Below are positions 1 through 9,069 of a stretch of 64,000 nucleotides of DNA, piece after piece. The stretch comes from Psychrobacter urativorans (GTDB lineage: Bacteria > Pseudomonadota > Gammaproteobacteria > Pseudomonadales > Moraxellaceae), in contig NZ_CP012678.1 in NCBI RefSeq assembly GCF_001298525.1, positions 1-64,000 on the forward strand. Reading direction: 5' to 3'. The number at the start of each line of letters is the position of its first letter. Position 1 is the stretch's first letter. A program made the translations under genes and the position numbers. Below the pieces are notes generated by a model, which did not search any database, was not told where the DNA came from, and was given only the letters and a program-made list of their open reading frames with translations.

Positions 1-116
1 CGTTTGGTTGCACAACCGGTAGTCAGTGCTACAGCAGTAGAAAGTACGGCAAGTGCAGCGATTTTGGCAAAACGATTTTTTGATGAGATATGAGATAAAG
101 TGACGTCAGTTGACAT
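1..116 (-). CDS. Lipoprotein, N-terminal part only (runs off the window)
   Basis: Thirty-eight codons are visible, reading leftwards off the window edge. The ATG follows an AGGAGCT ribosome site by about four bases. The peptide has a basic n-region (SSKNRFAK), a hydrophobic stretch of about 15 residues and a lipobox ending TTGC, so this is probably a signal-peptidase-II lipoprotein anchored in the envelope. The mature part lies outside the window, so no function can be given. It is divergent from pepN. Confidence 0.75.
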   Translation of the reverse strand, partial: MSTDVTLSHISSKNRFAKIAALAVLSTAVALTTGCATK

Positions 117-215
117 GATGAGCTCCTAAATTTTTAATCAAATTTGTTATGTTAAAACTGCTTATAATAAAACTTATGCAATTGCTACCCATAGTAGAGC
201 CAATGTTACGTTATG

Positions 216-243
216 TAAATAGCATTACTGTAAATCATGTCAA
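216..243 (-). promoter_or_regulatory. Candidate sigma70 promoter of the leftward lipoprotein gene
   Basis: On the minus strand a perfect TTGACA (243-238) is followed after 16 bases by TATTTA (221-216). Transcription would start near 209 and give a leader of about 90 bases. The rest of the 117-580 spacer is AT-rich and shows no other gene. Confidence 0.45.
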
Positions 244-465
244 ATTTTGCCGATTATTACAATATGCATTGGAATATATTCGTTATGTTTTAGTGGTTTA
301 ATCGCACACAGTAGCTTACTTGTTAGCATAGACTCATTATTTTTTATTGATGCTATTCCGTTATAGTAAAGCAAGTTATTATCTGATAATAGATGTGTTT
401 TCATGAGTATGAGCATTCGATAGTCATTTATAATTTACCCTTGAACTTTGATTATTGGCATCAAT

Positions 466-505
466 TTAACCTTAAGGTTAACGACAATTAAAATTAGTCT
501 ATAAT
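466..505 (+). promoter_or_regulatory. pepN promoter with a perfect palindrome on the -35 box
   Basis: TATAAT at 500-505 lies 16 bases after TTAACG (478-483). A perfect 16-base palindrome, TTAACCTTAAGGTTAA, occupies 466-481 and covers most of the -35 box. This is the usual position for a repressor operator. Which protein would bind is unknown. Confidence 0.5.
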
Positions 506-580
506 CCCTATCATTTTTATACGCTAGTACGAAACGCTGCTAGTCGACCATTGCTGTTATCAACAATAATAGGAAACACC

Positions 581-3235
581 ATGTCTATCGCTGAAAACGA
601 TGCCCAAATTATCAATCCTGAAATGCCTGATGTGCCAGAACATGCGCTTAATGAGAGTAATAATAAAATTAATTTAAAAGACTATCAGCCACCAAGCTTT
701 AATGTGGATACGGTTGATTTAGATATTAAGCTGTTTGAGGATTATGCGCAGGTAGACAGCACGCTAAAGATGGTACGTCAGACGGCGGGCGATTTAGTAC
801 TTTTCGGTGAAGATATTGAGCTGCTGCATATTGCTATGAATGGTGAGGGACTTGCGCCTGAAGATTATCAGCAAGATGCGGGTAAGTTGACGATTGCGGA
901 TGCACCCGATACAGTAATTTTGGAATTATCCGTTAAAATTTGCCCGCAGACCAATACCGCACTTGAAGGCTTATATATTGCCGGCAGCGGTAGTGAGACG
1001 ATGTTTGTGACGCAATGTGAGCCTGAAGGCTTTCGCAAGATTACCTTTTATCCGGATCGTCCTGATGTGCTGGCGATATTTACTACTCGTATTGAAGCCG
1101 ATAAGCGTTATCCAACATTATTAGGTAATGGTAATTTAGTTGAGCAAGGCGACGTAACAGATGCGCCAGACCGTCATTATGCAATTTGGCACGATCCAAC
1201 GAATAAGCCAAGTTATTTGTTTGCGTGCGTAGTTGCAGATTTAGACGTATTAACCGATTATCATACGACCAGCGAAGGACGTAAAGTCACGCTTGAGCTG
1301 TATGCTAAATCGGCGGATATTGATAAGTGTCATGTCGGTATGCAGGCATTGAAAGATTCGATGGTATGGGATGAGGTTAATTATGGTCGCGCTTATGATT
1401 TAGATCGTTATATGATTGTTGCGGTCAGTCAATTCAATATGGGTGCGATGGAGAATAAAGGGCTGAATATCTTTAATACTGCCTGCGTTTTATCTAGCCC
1501 TGAAACGACAACGGATAGCCGTAGCTTTAATGTAAAAGCGGTGATTGCCCATGAATATTTTCATAATTGGACGGGCAATCGAATTACTTGCCGTGATTGG
1601 TTTCAACTGTGTTTAAAAGAAGGGTTTACGGTATTTCGCGATCAGTCCTTTTCAGCCGATCAGCAGTCCAGTGCGGTACAGCGCATTGATGATGTGGCAA
1701 CATTACGTGCGTATCAGTTTGCAGAAGATGCAGGACCACTGGCGCATCCCGTACGTCCTGAAAGTTTTGTTGAGATTAATAATTTTTATACCACCACGGT
1801 GTATGAAAAAGGCGCAGAAATCGTGCGTATGCTTGCCAATACGTTAGGCGCAGAGAATTTCCGTAAAGGTACGGATGAGTATTTTCGTCGTTATGATGGG
1901 CAAGCGGTCACGGTTGAGGATTTTTTATCCGCATTAAGTATTACTGATAGTAAAATTGAAAAATTTATCGATTGGTATCGTCAACCAGGTACGCCGGTGG
2001 TATCTGGTCATCAACACTATGATGAAAAAATGCAAAACTTGACCATTACTTTAAGTCAGCAGACACGCCATGTAGCAGGATTTGATGCGCCAAAACCGTT
2101 ACCTATTCCGGTTGCAACGGCACTTTTCAATAGAGAAAGTGGCAATATTATTGCTGCGCAAATGTTACTACTTGACCAAGCATCGCAAACCTTTAGCTTT
2201 GATAATGTGACGAGCGAGCCTATCGTGTCATTGCTACGTGATTTTAGTGCGCCAGTGCAGCTTAATTATGACTATCAAGATGAAGATTTAGCGTTTTTAT
2301 TGACTCATGAAACCAATGGTTTTAACCGCTGGCAAGTGACGCAAATGCTGGTCAATCGTATTTTATTATCAACGAACGACGCTAACAGTAAACCTGATGT
2401 CTATTTACAAGCGTTGGCTGAGACATTGCCAAAACTTGCTCATAATGATGCCATGTTAGCCGCGCGCCTACTTGATATCCCATCACCGCAAGAGTTGGCA
2501 TCGGCTATTCATAAAGAGTATGATCCCGTACTGATTAAGCAGCAGCGCGAAGATTTATATAAGCAAGTGGCTGATTCGCTCAAAGAGCAATGGACGATAC
2601 TGTATCAGCAATTGCCATTACAGGCATACTCGGACAGTCCTGAAGCGCTTGGTGCGCGAGCGTTGCGCAATATCGTCCTTGATATGGCATTAACCGCAGA
2701 AGTTGCAGAAGCTACCAATTGGGCACAGCAGCAATATGATAATGCGAGCTGTATGACGGAGCGTTTTGGTGCATTAAAAGCGATGGTCAATCATCAAGTA
2801 GCAGGATATGAGGGCTATTTAGCTGATTTTTATCAGCGTTTTCAAGCGGATGATTTAGTGATTGATTTATGGTTTAGCGTACAAGCTTCCGCAGACCATG
2901 TGAGCACAGACACGATTAAATCATTATTGGCGCATGCTGACTTTGATTGGAATACGCCCAATCGTGTGCGTTCAGTGATTAGCGCCTTTACCTCGCAGCC
3001 GACCGTACTATGGACGCCAAAAGGCTTAGATATCTATACGGGTGTGATTAAAAAACTGGATGATTCTAATCCACTGATCGCCTCACGCTTATTGCAAGTA
3101 TTGGCGCGTTGGTATACCTTGGTCGAACCACGTCGACAAATGGCGCATGAGCAGCTGCTTGATTTGCAGCAACACGTGTCCTCTAAGCATGTCCTTGAAA
3201 GCTTGGATACAGTGTTAGGCGCAGCAGGTAATTAA
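581..3235 (+). CDS. pepN: Aminopeptidase N (M1 zinc metallopeptidase)
   Basis: A cytosolic exopeptidase that removes N-terminal residues from peptides in the last steps of protein turnover. The product is 884 aa, close to the ~870 aa of proteobacterial PepN. The exopeptidase motif GAMEN is at residues 288-292. The zinc site HEYFH is at 324-328 with the third ligand Glu347 (HExxH-x18-E). The ATG at 581 is chosen because AGGAAA lies 5 bases upstream; an in-frame TTG at 551 has no ribosome site. It is transcribed alone, with its own promoter and a hairpin at its stop codon. Confidence 0.95.
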   Translation: MSIAENDAQIINPEMPDVPEHALNESNNKINLKDYQPPSFNVDTVDLDIKLFEDYAQVDSTLKMVRQTAGDLVLFGEDIELLHIAMNGEGLAPEDYQQDAGKLTIADAPDTVILELSVKICPQTNTALEGLYIAGSGSETMFVTQCEPEGFRKITFYPDRPDVLAIFTTRIEADKRYPTLLGNGNLVEQGDVTDAPDRHYAIWHDPTNKPSYLFACVVADLDVLTDYHTTSEGRKVTLELYAKSADIDKCHVGMQALKDSMVWDEVNYGRAYDLDRYMIVAVSQFNMGAMENKGLNIFNTACVLSSPETTTDSRSFNVKAVIAHEYFHNWTGNRITCRDWFQLCLKEGFTVFRDQSFSADQQSSAVQRIDDVATLRAYQFAEDAGPLAHPVRPESFVEINNFYTTTVYEKGAEIVRMLANTLGAENFRKGTDEYFRRYDGQAVTVEDFLSALSITDSKIEKFIDWYRQPGTPVVSGHQHYDEKMQNLTITLSQQTRHVAGFDAPKPLPIPVATALFNRESGNIIAAQMLLLDQASQTFSFDNVTSEPIVSLLRDFSAPVQLNYDYQDEDLAFLLTHETNGFNRWQVTQMLVNRILLSTNDANSKPDVYLQALAETLPKLAHNDAMLAARLLDIPSPQELASAIHKEYDPVLIKQQREDLYKQVADSLKEQWTILYQQLPLQAYSDSPEALGARALRNIVLDMALTAEVAEATNWAQQQYDNASCMTERFGALKAMVNHQVAGYEGYLADFYQRFQADDLVIDLWFSVQASADHVSTDTIKSLLAHADFDWNTPNRVRSVISAFTSQPTVLWTPKGLDIYTGVIKKLDDSNPLIASRLLQVLARWYTLVEPRRQMAHEQLLDLQQHVSSKHVLESLDTVLGAAGN

Positions 3236-3271
3236 ACTTAACTCTTATTAATCTATAATAAGAGTTAAGTT
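3235..3271 (+). terminator. Long AT-rich hairpin at the pepN stop codon
   Basis: A perfect 16-bp inverted repeat (3235-3250 with 3256-3271) encloses a 5-base loop and starts on the last base of the pepN stop codon. No clean T-run follows, so it may protect the mRNA 3' end or act with the stronger terminator at 3322-3352. Confidence 0.5.
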
Positions 3272-3281
3272 GCTTTAGTTA

Positions 3282-3320
3282 TTTTAGCAATAGCAATTTT
3301 AGCAATAGTAATGTTAGCAA
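3282..3320. repeat. 15-bp tandem repeat, about 2.6 copies
   Basis: The unit TTTTAGCAATAGYAA occurs at 3282-3296 and 3297-3311, with a partial third copy at 3312-3320. It lies between the pepN hairpin and the shared terminator. Confidence 0.75.
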
Positions 3321-3321
3321 C

Positions 3322-3352
3322 AAAAAGCCCATCTTAAATAGATGGGCTTTTT
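3322..3352. terminator. Bidirectional rho-independent terminator (pepN / aroG)
   Basis: The stem AAAAAGCCCATCT pairs with AGATGGGCTTTTT and is flanked by an A-run and a T-run. It can therefore end transcription from both of the converging genes. Confidence 0.85.
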
Positions 3353-3367
3353 AATTTTACACTGTTA

Positions 3368-3407
3368 ATAAAACGAAACGTTCATAAAACGAAGTATTTA
3401 TAAAAAT
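3368..3407. repeat. 16-bp tandem repeat, about 2.5 copies
   Basis: Related units starting ATAAAACGAA lie at 3368-3383 and 3384-3399, with a partial ATAAAAAT after them. The array sits immediately downstream of the leftward aroG stop codon. Confidence 0.65.
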
Positions 3408-3412
3408 AATGC

Positions 3413-4495
3413 TTAGCGATTTGGTAGAACGTCTTTTACCATATCGTGTAGGTTGCGTAGGGCAGTCACGGTGCTATCCCAATCGAGGCAACCGTCAGTA
3501 ATAGACACGCCATATTCTAAAGCATCCAAATCAGAGGTTAAGTTTTGGTTGCCACCTTTTAGATGACTCTCAATCATCATGCCGATAATAGATTTGTTGC
3601 CGTTTTGAATTTGCTCAGCAACGTTTTGGATAACCATTGGTTGTAAGTATGGGTCTTTACCAGAGTTAGCATGACTTGAGTCAATCATGATTTTGCCACT
3701 GGTTTTACCTTTAGCCAATTCATTTTCCACTTGAGCCACGGCTGTTTCATCATAGTTTGGTTTGCCATTACCGCCACGTAATACCACGTGCGCGTAAGGG
3801 TTGCCTTTAGATTTGATAATACAAACCTTACCATCTGAGGATAGACCTAAGAAGCTGTGACCGGCTTTTACCGCTTGCATGGCGTTAACGGCAACGGTCA
3901 TGCCGCCATCAGTACCATTTTTAAAGCCAACTGGGCATGATAAGCCTGAGCTCATTTCGCGGTGTGTTTGGCTTTCGGTGGTACGAGCACCAATCGCTGA
4001 CCAGCTGATTAAGTCTTGCATGTACTGCGGGGTATTGGGGTCAAGGGCTTCGGTCGCACAAGGCAGACCTTTTTCATTCAAGTCAATCAAGAGTTTACGA
4101 GCAGTGCGCAGACCTTTTTCGATATCGAAGCTGTCATTCATATCGGGGTCATTAATCATGCCTTTCCAGCCGACCGTGGTACGTGGTTTTTCAAAATAAA
4201 CCCGCATCACCACAAAAATAGTATCTTCGATTTCTTTTGCCAATACGGCTAAGCGATCCGCATATTCATGCGCTGCTTTAAGGTCATGGATAGAGCAAGG
4301 ACCGACCACCACGAACAAACGCTTGTCTTTACCGTCCAAGATATCTTGAATAGTATGGCGACCTTTTAAGACGGTGTTATACGCTAAATCTGTTAAAGGG
4401 AGCTCAGTTTTTAGCTCGGCGGGAGTGATTAAAGGGATGAATTGTGCAATATTCACGTCATCAATATCTGCGTTATGAGTAGCTGGTGTAGTCAT
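3413..4495 (-). CDS. aroG: 3-deoxy-7-phosphoheptulonate (DAHP) synthase, class I
   Basis: Joins phosphoenolpyruvate and erythrose 4-phosphate in the first step of the shikimate pathway to aromatic amino acids. The 360-aa product matches the AroF/G/H family (~350 aa). GPCSIHD is at residues 65-71 with metal-binding Cys67, and the substrate loop KPRTTVGWKG is at 103-112. Family members differ in which amino acid inhibits them; that cannot be read here, so the aroG name is by similarity. The gene is monocistronic and ends against pepN. Confidence 0.92.
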   Translation of the reverse strand: MTTPATHNADIDDVNIAQFIPLITPAELKTELPLTDLAYNTVLKGRHTIQDILDGKDKRLFVVVGPCSIHDLKAAHEYADRLAVLAKEIEDTIFVVMRVYFEKPRTTVGWKGMINDPDMNDSFDIEKGLRTARKLLIDLNEKGLPCATEALDPNTPQYMQDLISWSAIGARTTESQTHREMSSGLSCPVGFKNGTDGGMTVAVNAMQAVKAGHSFLGLSSDGKVCIIKSKGNPYAHVVLRGGNGKPNYDETAVAQVENELAKGKTSGKIMIDSSHANSGKDPYLQPMVIQNVAEQIQNGNKSIIGMMIESHLKGGNQNLTSDLDALEYGVSITDGCLDWDSTVTALRNLHDMVKDVLPNR

Positions 4496-4699
4496 AGTTA
4501 TATGTCGTCTAGCTAATTTATAGGAATATTCATTATGCGTTGAAAACAGTGCGTTGACAAGGGCAGTCGCCCAGTTAATTACCTGATAACTGGAATGTCA
4601 AAACCAAAATTTTGTTATACTTGCCTGTTGATTGGATGCCAGTACGGTTTTATGCGCTTAAAAAGGCGTCCTTAGCTTGATTATTATTGAGAGTTTTTC

Positions 4700-6040
4700 A
4701 TGACTGTTATTACCGCGACTGCGGATACTAAGACGCCAAAAATGCCAAAAACGCCCAAGACATCTAGGACATCAAATACCGTGGCAAATATCGCAGGCGC
4801 GTCATCCGAACCCGCGCAGCCACTGGTTGTTGGTATTGTCGCCGGTGAGGTGTCAGGTGATAGCTTGGGTGCTGACTTTATGCAGCAAATGAATAATTTG
4901 CGCAGTGATATTGTGTGGGTGGGTGTTGGCGGTGCAAAAATGCAGGCGCAAGGCTTACACAGTATTTTTCCGTTATCCCGTTTAGCGGTGATGGGTTTGG
5001 TCGAAGTGTTATCACAATTGCCAGACTTGCTGAAAGCACGACGCGAGTTACTGGCTGCTTTTGCAACCGCGCAGATTGATTGGTTTGTAGGAATTGATGC
5101 CCCTGATTTTAACCTACGGGTTGCCAAAAAACTGAAGCCCCAAGGCGTATTTTGCGTGCAGTATGTTAGCCCGTCAATTTGGGCATGGCGTGAGTCGCGT
5201 ATTCACGGTATCAAGGCGGCAACAGACTTAGTACTATGCTTATTCCCATTTGAGCTACCAGTTTATGAGCGTTATCATCATCCAGCGATTTGTGTTGGGC
5301 ATCCGTTACTACGTACCATTAATCAAGCGTTAATAGACACACCGACCAATCAGTTGCGCAGTGAATTAGTGTGGCACAATGATGGTCTGCAGCAGTTTTT
5401 TGTTGAGCGCTTTGAGACGGTCAGTCACCTTATTTGTGTGATGCCAGGGTCAAGGCGTGGTGAAATTACGGCTATTTTACCGCTGATGCTTGATGGTATT
5501 CAAAAGTTATTATTACTCGATTCAAAGCTATGTTTTATCGTACCAACCGTTGATAAAAACCATCAATATATTGTGCAAGAGGTGATTGACGAGCGCTCAG
5601 AACAACTTCGTGCAGCGATTGCCGTCGTTTATGACGACACTCAGCCTACCTTTAGTCAGCAAGCCATGGCAGCATCGGATATGGTCATGTTGGCATCTGG
5701 AACGGCAACGCTTGAGGCGATGCTGCTTGAGCGTCCCATGGTGGTGATTTATCAGCTTAATGAATTGACCTATCAAATTGCTAAACGCTTGGTAAAAGTG
5801 CCTTATGTGGCGCTGCCTAACATCTTGGCAGGCACGTCTATTGTGACGGAACTGATTCAAGAGCAGGCTAATGGTGATAGTATTTGCCGCACCGTGACGC
5901 GGCTATTGCAGCCACGCGCTTATAAAGAACAATTGCAAGCTCTTAGGCGTACCAAGCAAACGTTACAGCAGCAAAGCAATCATAATCCTGCTAATAGTGT
6001 GATTGAGCAGTGGTACACCCAAAACAATACCTCATGCTAA
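4700..6040 (+). CDS. lpxB: Lipid-A-disaccharide synthase
   Basis: A GT19 glycosyltransferase that condenses UDP-2,3-diacylglucosamine with lipid X to form the lipid A disaccharide, on the cytoplasmic face of the inner membrane. The product is 446 aa against about 380 for the family. The conserved N-terminal motif AGEVSGD lies at residues 48-54, preceded by about 42 residues of Lys/Thr/Pro-rich low-complexity sequence. GSRRGEI and the SGTATLE donor-site region are present further on. No in-frame start with a good ribosome site lies closer to the core, so the extension may be real. rnhB follows after 30 bases, as in many proteobacterial lpx clusters. Confidence 0.93.
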   Translation: MTVITATADTKTPKMPKTPKTSRTSNTVANIAGASSEPAQPLVVGIVAGEVSGDSLGADFMQQMNNLRSDIVWVGVGGAKMQAQGLHSIFPLSRLAVMGLVEVLSQLPDLLKARRELLAAFATAQIDWFVGIDAPDFNLRVAKKLKPQGVFCVQYVSPSIWAWRESRIHGIKAATDLVLCLFPFELPVYERYHHPAICVGHPLLRTINQALIDTPTNQLRSELVWHNDGLQQFFVERFETVSHLICVMPGSRRGEITAILPLMLDGIQKLLLLDSKLCFIVPTVDKNHQYIVQEVIDERSEQLRAAIAVVYDDTQPTFSQQAMAASDMVMLASGTATLEAMLLERPMVVIYQLNELTYQIAKRLVKVPYVALPNILAGTSIVTELIQEQANGDSICRTVTRLLQPRAYKEQLQALRRTKQTLQQQSNHNPANSVIEQWYTQNNTSC

Positions 6041-6070
6041 CGGGTATAAATAAACAAGAAAATTGAAGTT

Positions 6071-6940
6071 ATGAATATTGAGAACTTACTAGATAATCGT
6101 ATTATTCCTATTGAGATTAACATTGAAAATATCGATGTTAAAGGTCAGTATCTTAATTTAGCTAAACCGATTCTTTTGAGCGGTCAGCTAAATATCACTA
6201 AGTTATTAGCGGAGTATCCCAATAGTTCCAAGCAAGACTTTCAAACGTCACCGTTAAAAATTGGGGTTGATGAAGCAGGGCGCGGACCCTTATTGGGTAG
6301 CGTTAATGTGGCAGCGGCTATATTGCCCAATATGTGGTCAGATCTGATTGAGAATAAACCGCTGCAAGATACAGAGCTCTCTATTTTAACGGACTCAAAA
6401 CAGCTGAGTGAAAAAAAACGCGATATCCTTTATCCATTAGTACAGCAGCATGCTGTAGGATACCTCATCGCTGATATTCCAGCTGCGGTGATAGATCAGG
6501 TCAATATTCTGCAAGCGACTATGCTTGGTATGCGCTTATGTACAGAAGGATTATTGGTTGCGCTAGCCAGTCAGCTACAGGCAATGACCAATGATGCTCC
6601 TTCTAATATAAAAGCTGAATTATTGTTTGATGGTAATCGCTATCCTGAACTTGATTATTCAATGCTTGCAAAAAAAGGTATAGAAAAGTCATCCATCGAC
6701 TGCCAAGCGTGGGTAAAAGGTGATGCACGTCATACCAGTATCGCCGCTGCTAGTATCTTAGCGAAAGTCAGCCGTGACCAAACCATGTATGAGCTTGATG
6801 CTAAATATCCACAATACGGTATTGCGCAACATAAAGGCTATCCAACCAAGGCACATATGCAGGCGATTGACAATCATGGCGTTTTGCCTGAGCATCGTCG
6901 TAGCTTTGCGCCTGTACGGCGGGCATTGGAAGCTCAGTAG
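6071..6940 (+). CDS. rnhB: Ribonuclease HII with N-terminal extension
   Basis: Cleaves the RNA strand of RNA-DNA hybrids and excises single ribonucleotides from DNA. The catalytic motif DEAGRGP is at residues 67-73 (acidic pair Asp67/Glu68). A later DGN motif and the KVSRD segment also match the family. At 289 aa it is longer than usual (~200), because about 60 residues precede the catalytic core. That stretch does not look low-complexity, and I do not recognise it. It is probably cotranscribed with lpxB. Confidence 0.92.
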   Translation: MNIENLLDNRIIPIEINIENIDVKGQYLNLAKPILLSGQLNITKLLAEYPNSSKQDFQTSPLKIGVDEAGRGPLLGSVNVAAAILPNMWSDLIENKPLQDTELSILTDSKQLSEKKRDILYPLVQQHAVGYLIADIPAAVIDQVNILQATMLGMRLCTEGLLVALASQLQAMTNDAPSNIKAELLFDGNRYPELDYSMLAKKGIEKSSIDCQAWVKGDARHTSIAAASILAKVSRDQTMYELDAKYPQYGIAQHKGYPTKAHMQAIDNHGVLPEHRRSFAPVRRALEAQ

Positions 6941-7012
6941 CCATTGAATAATTAATAATCTGACATATTAATATAAAATAGCCTAAGCGTTAATAAATTT
7001 AATCTAAGATAA

Positions 7013-8242
7013 GTGACACCCTTGAATACATTAACCAAGAGCATTACGACGGTCATGCTATCGATTCCATTTTTGACCACTTGTGGGGTTATGTATAAAG
7101 GAGACACTAAAAAATTATCATCCGTATTATCATTACCAACAATATTTAAACCCCATCAGCCAACTAAATCTAAAAATATTATTAAACCAGATATCGTGTC
7201 ACAAGTTGGTGAGACAGAAATAAAAGCAGATAAGATTACCAATGAAAACCACAGCCAAGCAGCAGCGGTTGGTTCTATATTAATTAGTAGCGCACGACAA
7301 AACTGTGGGTTGGGTGCGGTCACAGTGGATGCAGAACTGACCAAAATCGCCACCCAACACGCGCAATACATGCAGTATATCTTTGCTAACGTCACACCAA
7401 TTGCATTTAATGCTCATGATGAACATGAAATAGCCGCTATTAAACAGTGGACAGGGCAGAATAATCCCTATTTTAGTGGCGTTACCCTTGCAGACCGTTT
7501 GGCTAATGCGCAATACTCTAATCAATTTTATGGTGCGGTTGAGAATATTTCGCATACGGTGCTTTTTAATTCAATCGGTAAAGTAGCATCACCTGATTAT
7601 GTCGCGCAAACGTTGGTCAAGTCGTTATTAAGCGCGCCTTATCATTTAAGGTCGCTCATGCTACCAACCCTAAGTCATAACGGCTCAAGTGCAATGGCTT
7701 ACACACCTCACGGTAAAGTCGCAGATAAAAGCAAAGGTTATATTTTTGTCAATGTTTCTTCACCCACCTATAGTACGCACCATAATACAGCGCAAGGAAT
7801 ATTCACCTATCCTTGCGATAATATCATCGGTACGCATACCGCTCTATATGACGAATCTCCAAACCCCGTGGCACGTACCAAGCGCGATTTAAAAGCAGCG
7901 CCTATCGGACAACCCATCTATATCAATATGCCGTCCGCTCAGCATATTATCGTTAGGAACATTCGTCTTTACGACATACAGCATACTGCCAAAGTGAAGG
8001 TTGAGCTGCTTGATTATCGTAATGATCCGCATAAAGGCACTGATCATGAACTCAAAGAAAATGAAGCCTTTATTTTACCGATTACTGATAATCATAAAAG
8101 CTGCGAAGTGGGTGCGCGTAAGGGTTTAAATTGTGGGCTATATGGTCATAGCGAGTATAAAGTCAGCTTTACTGTGTTAGTAGATGGCAAAAAACTGGAG
8201 AAAAAACAATTTACCTTTAAAACCGGTAATGTAAATTATTAA
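7013..8242 (+). CDS. CAP-domain (SCP/PR-1-like) exported protein
   Basis: A hydrophobic N-terminus ends in LTTC at residues 21-24. This is a weak lipobox because Thr, not Gly/Ala/Ser, precedes the Cys. Residues ~90-260 look like a CAP domain: an asparagine/arginine-rich lead, a HAQYM helix at about 116-120, the segment HDEHE, and a GAVENIS motif. The C-terminal ~140 residues are of unknown fold and carry two cysteines near the end. The start is a GTG at 7013; a TTG at 7022 is possible. CAP proteins are extracytoplasmic and functionally diverse, so I give no specific role. Confidence 0.7.
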   Translation: MTPLNTLTKSITTVMLSIPFLTTCGVMYKGDTKKLSSVLSLPTIFKPHQPTKSKNIIKPDIVSQVGETEIKADKITNENHSQAAAVGSILISSARQNCGLGAVTVDAELTKIATQHAQYMQYIFANVTPIAFNAHDEHEIAAIKQWTGQNNPYFSGVTLADRLANAQYSNQFYGAVENISHTVLFNSIGKVASPDYVAQTLVKSLLSAPYHLRSLMLPTLSHNGSSAMAYTPHGKVADKSKGYIFVNVSSPTYSTHHNTAQGIFTYPCDNIIGTHTALYDESPNPVARTKRDLKAAPIGQPIYINMPSAQHIIVRNIRLYDIQHTAKVKVELLDYRNDPHKGTDHELKENEAFILPITDNHKSCEVGARKGLNCGLYGHSEYKVSFTVLVDGKKLEKKQFTFKTGNVNY

Positions 8243-8281
8243 ATGCCTAAATGCCTAAATGCCTAAATGCCTAAATGCCTA
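8242..8281. repeat. Five perfect tandem copies of an 8-bp unit
   Basis: AATGCCTA is repeated five times without error, starting on the last base of the CAP-gene stop codon, between two converging genes. The unit length is not a multiple of three. As it lies outside the reading frame, copy changes would alter only the transcript end. Confidence 0.95.
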
Positions 8282-8295
8282 AAAATAAAAAATAA

Positions 8296-8961
8296 CTAAA
8301 ACGATGAATTAGGCTGCTGTAAAAAGGCAAGCTCTGCCGCTGTAGAGACGCGATTAAGCGCCGCATTACGATGCGGATAACGTCCAAATTTTTCAATGAT
8401 CGCTTGATGTTTGTAGGCAAAATCAAGGGTTAACGGATCGTTTAACTGCTTAAATAAAGGCAAATATTTCTCATGAATAACTGCAGATTCAGAATGCATA
8501 AAGGGCATAATCATAAACTTACGCCACGGCATCGGTAAAGCTGCAAAATTTGGCTGACAAATTGCTTCTTGTGCCAAGACCAGTGACATTTTATCTTGCG
8601 CAAATGCACACGCTTGCCCGCGACATAGATTACGTGAAAACTGATCCAGTACGATAATCTCCGCCAAACGTCCAGCAAGATTAATTATTAAAATCTCAGT
8701 ATCGTCATCTGCTTGATTGATGGTTTGCTGCTCAGTACGTCGCCAATGCGCACATTGTCCTTGTATGGCGGTTTGCCAAATCTTGCCAAACTTATCCTTA
8801 ATTTGCTTATCAAACGCTTTATCTACTACAAACCAGTACGGTTGATTGTCTTTAGCAAACCAAAACTCTAGTACCGCAAGAGCCTCAGCATTGAGCTTGG
8901 TTACATCAGGTTGAGGCTGATGTTGAGATTGAAGTATTGAATTATCCGTTGAGAGCGTCAT
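8296..8961 (-). CDS. DUF924 family protein
   Basis: The 221-aa product has the family hallmarks: LEFWF near residue 31, DQFSRNLCRG in the middle, a PFMHSES segment, and a C-terminal RYPHRNAALNR. DUF924 proteins are all-helical and widely conserved in proteobacteria, but their biochemical role is not established. The protein is probably cytosolic, as no signal peptide is visible. Confidence 0.85.
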   Translation of the reverse strand: MTLSTDNSILQSQHQPQPDVTKLNAEALAVLEFWFAKDNQPYWFVVDKAFDKQIKDKFGKIWQTAIQGQCAHWRRTEQQTINQADDDTEILIINLAGRLAEIIVLDQFSRNLCRGQACAFAQDKMSLVLAQEAICQPNFAALPMPWRKFMIMPFMHSESAVIHEKYLPLFKQLNDPLTLDFAYKHQAIIEKFGRYPHRNAALNRVSTAAELAFLQQPNSSF

Positions 8962-9069
8962 AAACTATTCTAATTATCATGGGTTTAGTCTACTATAGCG
9001 AAAATATGGCTATTAATCATTATCAACTGATATTTGCTACCGTTATTAAATGCTACTAGGTTATCTATT

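Noticed and set aside
4684..5127. Leftward 147-codon frame opposite lpxB
   Set aside because: It is antisense to a clear lpxB coding region and explained by its codon pattern.
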